The notes under the pieces were generated by a model. That model saw only the letters and a list, made by a program, of their open reading frames with translations, searched no databases and had not been told where the DNA came from. Position numbers and translations under genes: made by a program. Below are positions 22,701 through 34,717 of a stretch of 64,000 bases of DNA, one piece after another (positions within the stretch are counted from its first letter, which is position 1; each line of letters opens with the position of its first letter). The stretch is from Pseudoscleropodium purum (lineage: Eukaryota > Streptophyta > Bryopsida > Hypnales > Brachytheciaceae). The DNA lies in NCBI GenBank assembly GCA_963969395.1, contig OZ017801.1, forward strand, positions 21,085,611 through 21,149,610, given 5' to 3'.

Positions 22701-25700
22701 CAACATAAGTCACCTACTAAATTGGAAGGTTGGTATTGATCCATGTAGGAGTAATCCTTGGTTTCATGTTCTATGCAATAAAGAAAGAAATGTCCAATGA
22801 ATGTAAGTCTTTTCTTAACTCTTATCATTTGCCCTTACAAATGATTGTATCAACATTTTTTAATTTTTCATCATTTGAAGAACACAAATTGTGCTAATAG
22901 ATTTAGGATTTGTACAAGTGCTTCTTGCATAAGTAATTGGGAATGATTATATGAATTGTTGTAGCTTAGACTTGTGTAGAGTTAAATTCTACACAATACT
23001 ACAATGCACTAACTTATTATATGTCATTTTTCTTAGAGATCTTGGAAGTTTAGGTTTAGAAGGACCATTGGTACCTGAATTGGGGGGACTTTCAAAGCTA
23101 ACTTTGTTGTGAGTAACAATATTCACAATTCCTTATAAGTTTGAGATTTGATTGGACCAAGTACTAAAATTATGTAAAGGTGTCTTGCAATTTAAAATTT
23201 GAGGATGATGGCCTAGATATTTTAGAGCTACTTACTATGCATACATATTTTGCATTATTTTAGTGTCATTTATGTTCAAGCTAAATTCTATAACTTTGGA
23301 TTATTGTTATGGGACTTTATATGGCAACAATTTGAATGGGACTATACTGGAGGAGTTGAGAAATTTGAGTCCACTAATGAATTTGGATCTATCTAATAAC
23401 CAATTTTCAGGACCCATCTCCAAATCTTTTGGAAATCTTCAAAATTTAATTTCTTTGTATGTTGTGAATTTCACTTCTAAATTTTGTCCTTCTAACCTAT
23501 TGTCAAACATGTTTGCTTAATATTGCTAGTCTAGTAGCTTTCAATGTTCAATTCACGTCAAACTACACTATCAATGGTATACAGTGTAATCTATTAACCA
23601 AGTTATTTAAGATTGTACATTTCAAATTAACAATTTTGTATATATACTTATGCTACATTTGTAGGTTTTTACATGTTATATTTGCAAGGTTGTACAATTT
23701 GATTAGAATTGGTTGCATATGAATACCAAAAACGATAAACTTCAATTGAAAACTTTAGAATAAAGAAACTTGGTCTTGGTTGTTTTGCAATGTCTTATAA
23801 AGTTCCACAAACAACAATTATATTATTACAACATGGTGTTTTAGGCTTATAAAAATATAATTAACAAAAATCAATGAAGCTCTAATCTTGTAGAGGCTTG
23901 ACATGAATCTAATTGTTTGATGATAATGAACAAAAGACTTAGCAACAATAATTTGTTAGGATCCTTTCCTAAATCGCTCTTCAAAGATTTTCAGCTAATG
24001 CTATTGTAAAGGTTTTTATTCCCAACTAAGTTGTTATTTATTATTCTTACTTACTAGGAATCACTTGTATATATGCTTGAAATTCAAGGATTTCATTTAT
24101 AGGATTTCATTTGTTGATTGTATGAACTTGTAGGTTAATATTTTGAACTTGTATTTCATATACTATATTTTGTTAAATTGTTCAATTGTCATTACAAGTA
24201 TTAGATGCTTAGAGTTGAAGTTACATGTGTATCTATTTCTATTTCCCTGAAGAGTAGTATACTTGGCTTCAAATAACAGTGTAAAAAATTGGTAGATTTG
24301 ATGCTTGATTCTAAATATGTATTGTAATGTTGCAGGAACCTTGACAATAATGCCATTTCAGGGATTTTAAATTATACTTGTGTTTGAGAAATAGTTACAG
24401 CAACACCTAGAATGAATCTAAATAGAAGATATCTAAGTTAAGAAATAGTTCTATAACCGATGTAATATATAAGCCACACGACTTTGACAATGATAAAGCA
24501 ATTATTTATTTCAAGTAAGAAATCAAGTGAACATATTAGAATGATATTAGAAAAATTGAAATAGTAGGTATATATATTAATTCAAAAATTTAAGCAAAAA
24601 ATTTCTTTATAAGAAAAAACATATGAATGTGAGGCATACTTCTAAACTAATATTGTTCCACCATTCTAAAAAGACTAATGAATGGTTATCTTTGGGGTAG
24701 TCTTGAAGGTAGTCCATATTGTTATAATTCCACCAAATCGGAGGGTGTCACAAAGTGCTTTTGTGAAGGAGATTGCAACATGATTCCTTGTACTGTACTT
24801 GCTGGTATGCACTCATCTTGGAATATTTATCAATTGATTTTCAATTTGATAATCCTTTATAATTTGACACATATTTTGCAAACACCATTTGAAATACATT
24901 CATTTCATGCAAAATAAGTCTACAATGGTGCAAAACATATACCTATTTGTAGAATTCATTTGATAGTTGTTAAAATAAAATTTTGTATGCTTACATATAA
25001 TTTTATTTATTACAAAATATTCTAATCTAGACACTTTTGATTCATGGGGTTCACTAAATATACTTTATATTGCTGATTTTTATTCTATTATGTGATATAT
25101 AATATGATTTTAAAGCAATGAATATAATTGGAAAAAAAAACAGGCAACAAATATGTTATATATAATATTTGTTAAAAATTATTGATGTGTAGCAAAAAAA
25201 TCTCAATGCCTTGCAATCATTATTGCAACAATCAATATTTTTGTCATACTTCTTCTTGCAATAAGCCTTAGAGTAATATTCAAAAGACATGCAAAACTCA
25301 AATTGCAGAAACTATAAGTTGAATATCAAAATAGTAAGTTTTTTTACTTTTACATTGTTTGTTTTTTTGTTTTGATGTTTGAAAATAGGATAATTGTTTA
25401 AATTATCTAAATATTTAGGGTCTTTGTCTAATCTAATAAGTCAACTTTAACTTTGATGTAGAATTTGCTAAATTTAAAGTCACGCCTCAATTGTTTTTGT
25501 ACAATGAGCTCTACTTTGCTACACAAGACTTCAAGGAAACAACAAAGTTGGGTCAAGGAAGCTTTGGAACAATGTACAAGGTTTTTTTTATCATCACTTA
25601 CACATTGTTGATTTAAATCACATCATTTTAGAGCTAATTGGTGTATGTTTATTTATTGTGTTTAATAAAAGTTCTTAATTGTTGTATGCCTTGGCCCATA

Positions 25701-27850
25701 TAAAGCTTATTATGATTGAAATTTATCATTGTTGGCAATCATTGAAAGTTGTAATTATTGATACATTACATGCTATGGATGATCCAAGTATTTTGGAAAG
25801 AACTTTCATCATTCATTTTTATCTAGTTATGTCTTTTTTTGTAGGGCATACTATCGAATGGAAATGTTGTGGCAATAAAGAAACTTGAGCCAAAAGGGGC
25901 TACACATGGTGAAGTAGACGACTTTTTGAATGAAGTTGTCTTCATTACTAAAATGAAACATCAAAACTTGGTAAATCTAAAAGGCTTTTGCATGTGTGGA
26001 AAAGAACGCATGTTGGTCTACAAGCATGTTGAAAACATGGACGTAGAACAATGCCTATTGAGTAAGTTTCAAAATCAAAAAGTCAACACATAGTATATTT
26101 CTACATGCAAATTTATTGAGGTCCTTCAATAGCAATAATTCTTCTTATATTAGTACATGTCTATTTGTTCCATTAGAGTATGAATTTTTTATAGGCTTTG
26201 ATTATCTATGGGATTTAATTTTAGTAGTTGATTGTCTTAAAGCAGAAGGCCAAAAGAAAGAGGCAATGGCTTGGTATGTACGTTTCAACATATGTTTAGG
26301 TGTGGCTCAAGGATTGCATTATCTTCATACATATGCTGAGCCATGGGTGATCCATAGAGACATCAAAGCAAGCAATATTTTATTGGATGCTCATTATATG
26401 CCCAAAATTGCCGATTTTGGCTTAGCTTTGTTATTTCCAGATGAGAAGACACATGTTTCTTTAGCAAATATAGCTGGAACAAGGTGAGTAGATATGTCAA
26501 CTGACCACTAAACACCAAATAGGCCTCCTCAATTTTTTTTAAAATTGTTCAATATATGCTTCAATTGAGTTTATTATTTGGCATGTCTAATAGCATGAAG
26601 TAAAATTTATAATATTCGGTTATTTTACATTGATTTTGTTTTTCTTTATTGAAATTTTCATCTTGCAAGTTATACAAGATTGACCAAAGAATTTTATGTT
26701 ATGTAAAATGAGAATTTGATTTTAAGGTTAGATTGGACTTCTTCAAACTTGATATAAAAAACGTCATTGAGTTTTATAAAAAAAATAAGAAAAAGTGAAA
26801 TAAGAATATCATTGTATTTTTAATAACAAGGTTGATTATATAGTTTTTTTTGCTATATTTTTGTCAAAATCATGTAAATATAGATATTTGTTCTTGAATG
26901 GAAAAATGTTAAGCATAATTGACTTGTTAACATATAAGAAAATATTGATGGCATTTAGTGGTCAATGCTTTGAAGTTATTTAACCTTTTTGTTTAAATAA
27001 AAAATCTTTCCATTAGAAGAGACTTAAATATAAATCATTGTTTTTGAGGATATTGTGAACATAAATTATATGAAGACATGCTTGAAACTAATGCTTATAT
27101 GTAAGCGTTTCACTCATTGGAGAAATGTTTACTTTGCTTGTAGAGGTTGCCTTGCTCCGAAATATGCATTGTATGGACAACTAAGTGAAAAAGCTGATGT
27201 CTATAGTTTTGGAGTGTTATGTTTGGAGATTGTTCGTGGACGAAGAAACATCGATCATTCAATGCTTGCAAACAAAGTTTATTTGCCGAGCTAGGTACAA
27301 TTTGACTACTTGGTTTTAATAAGTTGCATTAGATTTCTAATCTATATTTTTCAATTATTAAAACCTCATCATGACTTCTAATTCTAAATTTCACGTTATT
27401 TATGTTACCATATTAATTTATTACATTGTTTTATTTTTTTGATGAGTCTTAAAGCTAATCTTTATATACATGAATTATGTATTTTTCAAACAAATTGGAA
27501 TTTCTAGCATGTATAGATGTTTTAAACTTATTCATATTCTTGTTTGTTTTTAATATTTAAGTCAAAATCTAGGAGTTTTTCTACACTTATCTAATTAGTC
27601 AGTTAATTATTTAATTGTTTGATGTTTATAAGCATGGATATTATATGATGAGGGAAATCTCAAAGATTTGATTGATCCATCCATGTGTTTATTCAATGAT
27701 GAAGAAACAAAAATATTACAACTTATCAATATTATTCTTTCATGCCTTCAACAAAATCCCAGTCGGCATCCTTCTATGAATGATGTGCAAATGGCATTGC
27801 AAGGGAAGATGAAATTGGAACTTGCTTCAAATGAAATGGTGGTCAACTAA
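19748..27850 (+). pseudogene. Gene A: LRR receptor-like kinase pseudogene (double LRR module)
   Basis: All 19 exons of gene B are recognisable: 19748-19838, 19962-20107, 20473-20544, 20844-20987, 21368-21439, 21960-22139, 22339-22439, 22667-22802, 23037-23108, 23313-23456, 23934-24005, 24336-24514, 24701-24804, 25193-25333, 25462-25580, 25845-26061, 26246-26483, 27144-27294 and 27632-27850. The reading frame is destroyed. Codon 2 is TAG (19751-19753). Exon 2 has a 2 bp deletion near 20031. There are in-frame stops at 22798-22800 (CGA to TGA), 24385-24387 (CGA to TGA), 25315-25317 (CAA to TAA) and 27292-27294 (TGG to TAG). Exons 10, 11 and 19 lack the AG acceptor, exon 12 is 10 bp short, and the tail stops early. 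The kinase exons still show [20 protein letters not shown] and ADFGLA, but the APE motif is APK. Loss of function is near certain for a full receptor. A short transcript from a segment cannot be excluded. Confidence 0.92.
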
Positions 27851-30800
27851 CATGGATGACTCAAAATTGGAGAACTTTGCATCTTTTTTTGGATACAAAT
27901 ATGATGCCAGGAGAAGTTTGATTTTATAAGATTCTACATTATTGTCTAATGAAAGTAAAATAGTAAGTCAACATACTCAAGAGTGAAATTCAAACAATCA
28001 TAGAAGACTTGTATACTATATTAGTATTTATTTTTTACATACTTTTAGGCTCTGAAGTGTATTTTAGCTTCCTATTTGTAACCATACTAGACCATATTTT
28101 AATTGTAAAATGCTAGATTTGATGACCATTTGGTTAGTCTTTGACCCTTCACTTTGGATGCTCTATTTTGTCATTGAATGTATATAAATTTTCTTTTAAA
28201 ATTCTATATCTAAATTCACAAGTTACTCTTCTACAAGTCATAAGAATCTTATATTGATTTGTGAAAATTTGAAACTATCGTGAATTCTTGAAGGAGAAGT
28301 GAGAAAATTCATATAAAGTACAAAATAAGCTTGAAATTTCTAAAAACTTCACTAGAGTTGTAGACTATAGTATTGAACATTAGGTGTAGAGTTAATTAAA
28401 TTTCTAAGTCATCTTACAATTAGAAATTCATCAAATTGTTGGAGTAGGCCCAAAGTTCTAAAGGCTATAATTTATTCAAATTTTGAATATTTTCCTAGAC
28501 TTAAGACTAGTATAGAATCTAAAATTTAATAAATTCCAATTCATTGGTTGGGCTCAAATTAAAATAAGATCATTTTAATGACAAAACTTTTTATCAAGAA
28601 TGAGGTATTAATTCTCAAATACAATAAAGTCATCTATTGTAGTCTATGGATGTAGCATTTTTTCTTTGGTAAGCTTTGTAGTTGCTCCATGAGGGGCTTT
28701 CACCCTTGAACTCTTAAAGTATTGCATACACAAGGAACTTTTCAAAGAAAAAAAATTTAGTGTAAAGATCAATTTGTTTGACCATTTTTGAGGTACATTG
28801 GAATTGTTTATGAATTTTAAAGTTAATCCTTAAATGACCAAGTAGGCTATTTTGGCAACATTGTTTTTTCAATCATTTAATTATAGAAAAAATTCATCTA
28901 TTGGTTTTCTATTTTTGCAAATTGTATAGACAAGCACCCTCTTGGCAAGATAATTTTTATAACTTCTAAAATTATGGAATTGAAGTTATTTCATGAAAGA
29001 GGCATCAAAAACAATACAATTTACAATCTCATTGATTTAATAAATTGAAAAAACTAACTAACACTTTTGTTGTCCTTGTTAGCTATATGATTCAAATGAT
29101 AGTTTTCTATTGGTACAAATGATAGCCTATTTGAGCAAAGATCAATCCAATGTGCTTTGGAATTTTTTGATACTCACGTAATCTTTTATAAATTTAGGGT
29201 AGTTTAGGGTATTGATTCATGCCTCCCTAGACTCCCTTGAAACAAATACCTTTAGAATATAAAAAGCCCAACAAGACCATTAATTGGTTGTATAGAAAAA
29301 ACTTTCAACTCAATCTCATTAGTTGTTTTTTTGAAATTTTGTGGTGATTTTGGGTGAAGTTGGATGGCCAAAGTATAGAAGGTTGAATTAGAGCAAATTT
29401 TAGAAGAAGTTCTTACTTAAATCTTCACCCTTTATTTTTCATTTCTTAAATAAAAATAAAAATTTATTATGATTAGAAAAAATTTAAGAAGATTGTGAAA
29501 AATAAATGGGGTTATTTTTACTTAAATTTGGACCCTACATTATTTTTACTTTAAGAATGAATGTAACCAATAATTGAAAATTAGGACGACTCCTTCAAAA
29601 TTGAAAAAATTACAAGATAAAATTTTCATAAAATCTATACCTTCTATTCATATTTCTTATTGAACTAGACTAATAATACATGAATACGATGATTCTTTGG
29701 AAAAAACAAAAATGGGATGGAGAAATTTTTCTTACAATCCCCTTTGATAATATTTTATTATAAATTAAGTGATAAATACTAAATGAGAACAACAACTATT
29801 TGAGGAACATCTAATCATCCTAAAATTCAACTTAATTTTTCTAGACTTTTTCATACAATAATTTAGAAGCATATATGGCAAAGTAAATTTTTGACAATAA
29901 TTGCAGAATATTTACACAACAAAATTCAAATTCAAGATTCAATGCATAGAATTTGGCCTATTACATTTAATAATTTAGAATACTTTATATTATAGAAAAT
30001 TTGAATATCATTTAAAAAGCAATTGATACATTTACATCACTATTCAAAAATTGGAGGTACATTCATATAGCCAATGTTTCTATTCATACTAAGATGATAA
30101 CATCTGTCCTACTACAAAATTTGGTTGTAGAAAACTACTTCGAAGGGCTTCATGAACCATGGTATATCCATGAGCAAGTTCACTACATGTGCACATGTTG
30201 GTTGCTTCTTCAAATTAGAATCATCAAATTCATCCAATTTCATCAAAAATTATTTCACTACTTTTTTTTATATTTAAGAGAAAAATCATTTTCTCATTGT
30301 ACTTTTTGTAATGTTGATTTAAATATGGTGGCCCTCTTGAAGCCTCATTTTTCTTCGAACAAGATGAAAAAAATTTGGGCTCCGCCTTACTTACAATCAA
30401 TACAAAGCTTTCATTCTCTAAACCAAGTAAAAAATAAAAAATAAAAAATATTGTGAATTTATACTAGACTTTGTGCTAATGGTTCTAAAATTGTATTAAA
30501 ATGATCATATTTAGTGCATTGAGTGAGAATTGGGAATTTTTATTTTTATTTTTGAAATACATTTTATTTCTCTATAATACTATGAAAATGTGTGGAAAAT
30601 GTTTCAATCCATTTAGCTCCATAGATTTCAAGATAAGAGCATTCAAAGTCAATGAAAAACATTTCATAGCTTGCTTGATTACTTTTTCAATTGCTCGCCC
30701 TTTCTATTAATTGCCCATACTTTTTCAATCCCCATAACTTTCAATCCAAGCATTAGATTGGGAAAAAAATAAAAATTGGAAAGCTTATAGATATGTGCAC

Positions 30801-31080
30801 CTTCGGTAAGAATTTCACTTTCATTGGCTCAAAATTAATTCCATATGAACCTACCCAACTTTCAAAAAACTCTATAGGAACTTAAAGAACTTTAGGGATA
30901 AGAACAAGGAATTAGAAGTTGCCCATATCCACTTTAAAAGCAACTATCCAAAAATGTTCAACTTAAAACCTTGAACCACATTGAGGATAAAAAGACATTC
31001 GTAAAGAATGGCAAAAATCCTTGAAAGAGTTGTGGCTTTAGTTAGATAGCCTTTAATTCCCTAATTTTATTGGAATCTAA
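27851..31080. other. Intergenic DNA between genes A and B
   Basis: No gene is seen; open frames such as 30094-30444 and 30501-30710 are AT-rich and unrecognisable. The first ~1.2 kb (about 28000-29060) is collinear with the 3' flank of gene B (45295-45690, then 47872-48450). It serves as the empty-site reference for the two elements inserted there. Confidence 0.6.
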
Positions 31081-32590
31081 TGGTCCCTCAAATGCACCCA
31101 TATTCTTAGATATAACAATTTGTAAAGGTCATCAATAAATAAGAATAAACTAGTTTCAAGTTTCCAACTCAAAGTTGTCACTTGTCACTAGAATTTTGAA
31201 AACAAATCCCATTTTAGAGACAATTGTTAGTAAGGATTTTTTTTTCATTTTGACAAAATGCCATAGTAGTGATACAAAATGTTATAGTGGTGGTCCAAAT
31301 TTCAACATTCATAATTCACATATTGGATAGAAAATATCACATTAGCACATATCCCATATTCATAATTCTATTTTCATCCACAATCTAGCAATTTCATCTA
31401 AGAATTTTTTTTAATTTGGCATTTTTTGGTAGTTTTCTACCCTTTAAGTACTATTTTTTTCTATGGGCTTGGTATAGGGTCTATTATTTTGGTGAAAATT
31501 GACGACAAATCACCAAAATACAACAATAGTTATTGTCGGTAAAGTCAATATCGTCTAAAGTACCACCACCAAAACCTCAATGATTGAATAGCCTTGTTCA
31601 TCACTATAATCAACGTTTGCAGCTTTTCATATAACTTACATCAAGGGCTTTTCATTATATTAGCTTATTATTGGCTACAACTTTCAATTCTTAGCTAGGG
31701 TTCCTACAAAGACAATCTAATTTAACCTTGTAAGGACAATGCATATCTAAGAGTTTTGATGAATGACTTCACTATTAACTCTAAAAACAAAGAATGTACT
31801 TGTTGGTCCAATAATTGAAGTACTTTGGTGACTACCTTGCTCATTAGTGACTACGTCCTTCTAGGGTTAATTTGTTTTTTATATACTTGTAAAATGTTTC
31901 TTTCAATTCTTTTATTGATGCTTTTTAATAGGAATTTTGTTAAATTGGTGGTATTCCAATACTCTTTAATATTTTAATGAATGCTTGTTGTGAAACATAA
32001 TGTATGTCCGTTTTTGTCTTAGATTGGAAGCCTTTGTAATATAATTAGAATGACAGAGTTCTTGTTTTAGGTTTTGAACTCATAAGTAGTTAGAGGATTT
32101 GAAGGCTTTGGGACATTTCATACTTAATTACTACATGAATAAGTAATGGTTATGTGACAAATGAACTTTGACATGGCTCTTATTTAATAAAATTGGACAA
32201 CCTTATTTCTAGAGAAGGACTCATTCAATTTCATTTTGAATGCTATTTAAAAAATGTTTTTGCACTAAAATTTATACACCCACAATCATCACTCTTGAAA
32301 ATGTGACACAATATTTGGACAAAAAAGTAACATTACAACTTAAATATTGATGATGCAAGATGTACACAACCACATCATGAGAACCTAGAATATTCTAGGA
32401 GAGCTTTGTGTTGACTTTTTGTATACCTGCAACCAATACTTGAAATTTCATAACTTATTCATACAATGTCCAAATAATGCATACTAAGGGCATCTTCAAT
32501 GCACTTTAGAATTCGTCCCCTCCAAACAAACTTCTAACTATTGATTGGTTTATATAATTAGAACTTGGAATCTTTATTACTTGAAGTGCA
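31081..32590. other. Left part of tandem unit B
   Basis: It has interrupted homology to unit A: 31110-31190 with 9990-10060, 31740-31860 with 10140-10260, 31866-32100 with 12765-12975, and 32104 onward with 15170 onward. The order is the same and the gaps are insertions on one side. No gene is found. Confidence 0.6.
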
Positions 32591-32930
32591 TCCCAAAGTA
32601 CTTTGAATAGGTAAAAGAAAACTCAAAATTAAAGACATTAGACAATGAGGATAAACTACTTCAAAGTTAGCTAAAAGACAAAAATCTTAAAGATTGGGCA
32701 AATCATGATTACCAATCACATTTTGCTCCAAATTTTACCAAAGCACATTTCACCTCCAAGATAGTTTGACTAAATTTAACTTCACTAAAATTTTGGAGTA
32801 AAATGTGCTTTGGTAACCATGATATGCCAAGCCTCTAAATTTTTTTTTGTCTATTAGCTAACTTTGAAGCGGTTTATTTTTGTTGTTCAATGTCTTCAAT
32901 TTGAGTTTTCTTATACCTAGTCTAAGTACT
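32590..32930. mobile_element. Hairpin element 'AAATGTGCTTTGGT', copy in unit B
   Basis: The arms pair clearly. The left side has CTACTTCAAAGTTAGCTAAA, AGACAAAAATCTTAAAGA and CCAAAGCACATTTCACCTCC. The right side has GGAGTAAAATGTGCTTTGGT, TTTTTGTCTATTAGCTAACT and TTGAAGCGGTTTATT. It is longer than the copies in A and C and shows a nested inner hairpin (32740-32825). Confidence 0.7.
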
Positions 32931-33004
32931 TTGGAATGTGCTTCCAACCATAAACATGTCAAATTTTGATTATAAACCGGTCAAAAGTCAGAAGTTTATT
33001 TGGA

Positions 33005-33640
33005 GGGGCAAATTCTGGAGTGGATTGGGAAGCTTGCGAGCTTTACAAGTCTGAGACGGCTCTGAGGTACTCCAGACTCCAAGACTTAACGTAACTGCCA
33101 GCAGCGCAATATGAACACAACGGGGGTCACGAAAGAAAGTCAGGGCTCGTGCTGGACTGCCGGACTTCATGGATTACGAAGTCAAAAGAGCGATTCCTCT
33201 TTGGAACCGCACCTGCCAAAGCCTTCACCACACAGGCGCAAAAAAAATCTTGTGGGTCAGAGTCTGACATGGTCAAGAGAGTGCAATAATTTCGCTGAAA
33301 ACAAAATCGCGGACTGGGGACGCCCTAAACTCCACTCAGTAGAATCCTCTTCCTCTTGCTAATAAGGTCCAAAAAGTATTCTTTATATTCACAACATGTC
33401 GGTTGCTATGGGTGTCGACTTTGGGTGCACTTGCGTACCTTCTTGGAAACCCAAGTATCGATCTGACTTGCCAGTAAAGGGTGATTTCGCAGCTTTGCAA
33501 CCCATGAAATCCGCGACAGTTCAGCCTGAGCCCTGACTTTCTTGAACCCCATTTTGTACTCATTATGCTGCTAGCAATTAGGATTTGAACTTTTGGAGAA
33601 AGTTTGGAAGCTCCGTCCTAGCTCGATCTATGATGTAATG
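33005..33640. mobile_element. GC-rich foldback upstream of gene B
   Basis: The left arm (about 33030-33187) includes AGCTTGCGAGCTTTACAAGT, TGCCAGCAGCGCAATATGAA, AGAAAGTCAGGGCTCGTGCT and GGACTTCATGGATTACGAAG. The right arm (about 33488-33625) is its imperfect complement: CAGCTTTGCAACCCATGAAA, TCAGCCTGAGCCCTGACTTT, ATTATGCTGCTAGCAATTAG. About 300 bp of loop separates them. The same structure lies before genes A and C. Confidence 0.75.
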
Positions 33641-34717
33641 TTTTAAAAAAAATTAGAGGTAGCACGGGTGTTTCTGATATTGAAGAAGAGGTGTGTAGGC
33701 GTCAATTGCATCATCTTTGGCAGTGGGTTTCATGGTTATGACGATTTCTTTGGCGGTGAGAACTAATTGATCCACTGCTTCGGGGTTTTGTTTGCATTTG
33801 GCAGGAACAATCTTTGAATCCTACATCCACTGCGACGTTAGTCACTCATTTCTTGTTCTCTGAGCGTCGGGTATGGTGGACGTAACAAACCTAGTCACTC
33901 TCCATCAGTTAGTTCTCCAATTGTTATATTGAATTTGTTTCCGTATCGTTTGAGGACGGTTAATATCAAATTAAACGGGGTACGGTATGTCTTCAAAGTT
34001 TGTTGCGAAAGAGATAGAGTGTTCTACAAATTTCATACGGCTTTAATTTTCATTTTCTGTTCTGTGAAGTGATTCGTGTATGCCGTGATTTCGTTACTGT
34101 AAAGAATGGTTACTGTCGGCATGGCTAGCTAGTTCATAGGGTCGTACTCGCAAGAGTGGCGGATTTCGTAGTGCCACAAATTTCTTACTCTCTATGTGTT
34201 CGACCAAAAGAGGGTAAGATCACTTTGAAAATTTATTATAAGGACTTGAAATTCCTCCAGCACATCGATATCACTCTTTCATGTAGAGCATTCGTTTTGC
34301 TTTCCATAGATATATTACATCATCCTTCTTGACGCTTAAGGACCAACACGCAAGAGCTAGCCAGGACGTGGTAAGATTGCAGGACCTAAAGTCTTTTGCA
34401 TTCGGCTCGTTTTCGAAGTCCGCCACTCTTGCGAACATAGAAATATATCGTTGAGATCTGGCAATTCTCTTCGTGATCACAGAAATAAAAGTATCCTCGT
34501 CTAATCTCAGTGACAGATGAGCAGAGCAATTGGCAATCAGCAGTAACTATAACTGCATGTACGTCAATGAGATCATTTAGAGTAGTTGCTGTGGGAAACT
34601 GTTGGACGGGTTTCTAATTGCTGTAATTACAGATTCTATCTGGGAGTACTCTTGTTTGAAAAATTCCTTGCCGAAGTGGAGAATTTCAAAATTCTGAGGT
34701 GGAGGTGCTGGTTCAAG
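33641..34717 (+). promoter_or_regulatory. Conserved 5' flank / presumed promoter of gene B
   Basis: It is collinear with the flanks of A and C. A TATA-like AGATATATTACATCATCC lies at 34309, about 400 bp before the ATG. A pyrimidine-rich TAATTACAG at 34624-34632 could be the acceptor of a 5' UTR intron, but the equivalent site is altered in C. No transcription start can be fixed by eye. Confidence 0.45.

Noticed and set aside
34586..34717. In-frame ATG 44 codons before the chosen start of gene B
   Set aside because: The added residues are not hydrophobic-leader-like and would bury the signal peptide. The reading is not kept at gene C, whereas the ATG at 34718 / 60258 is.
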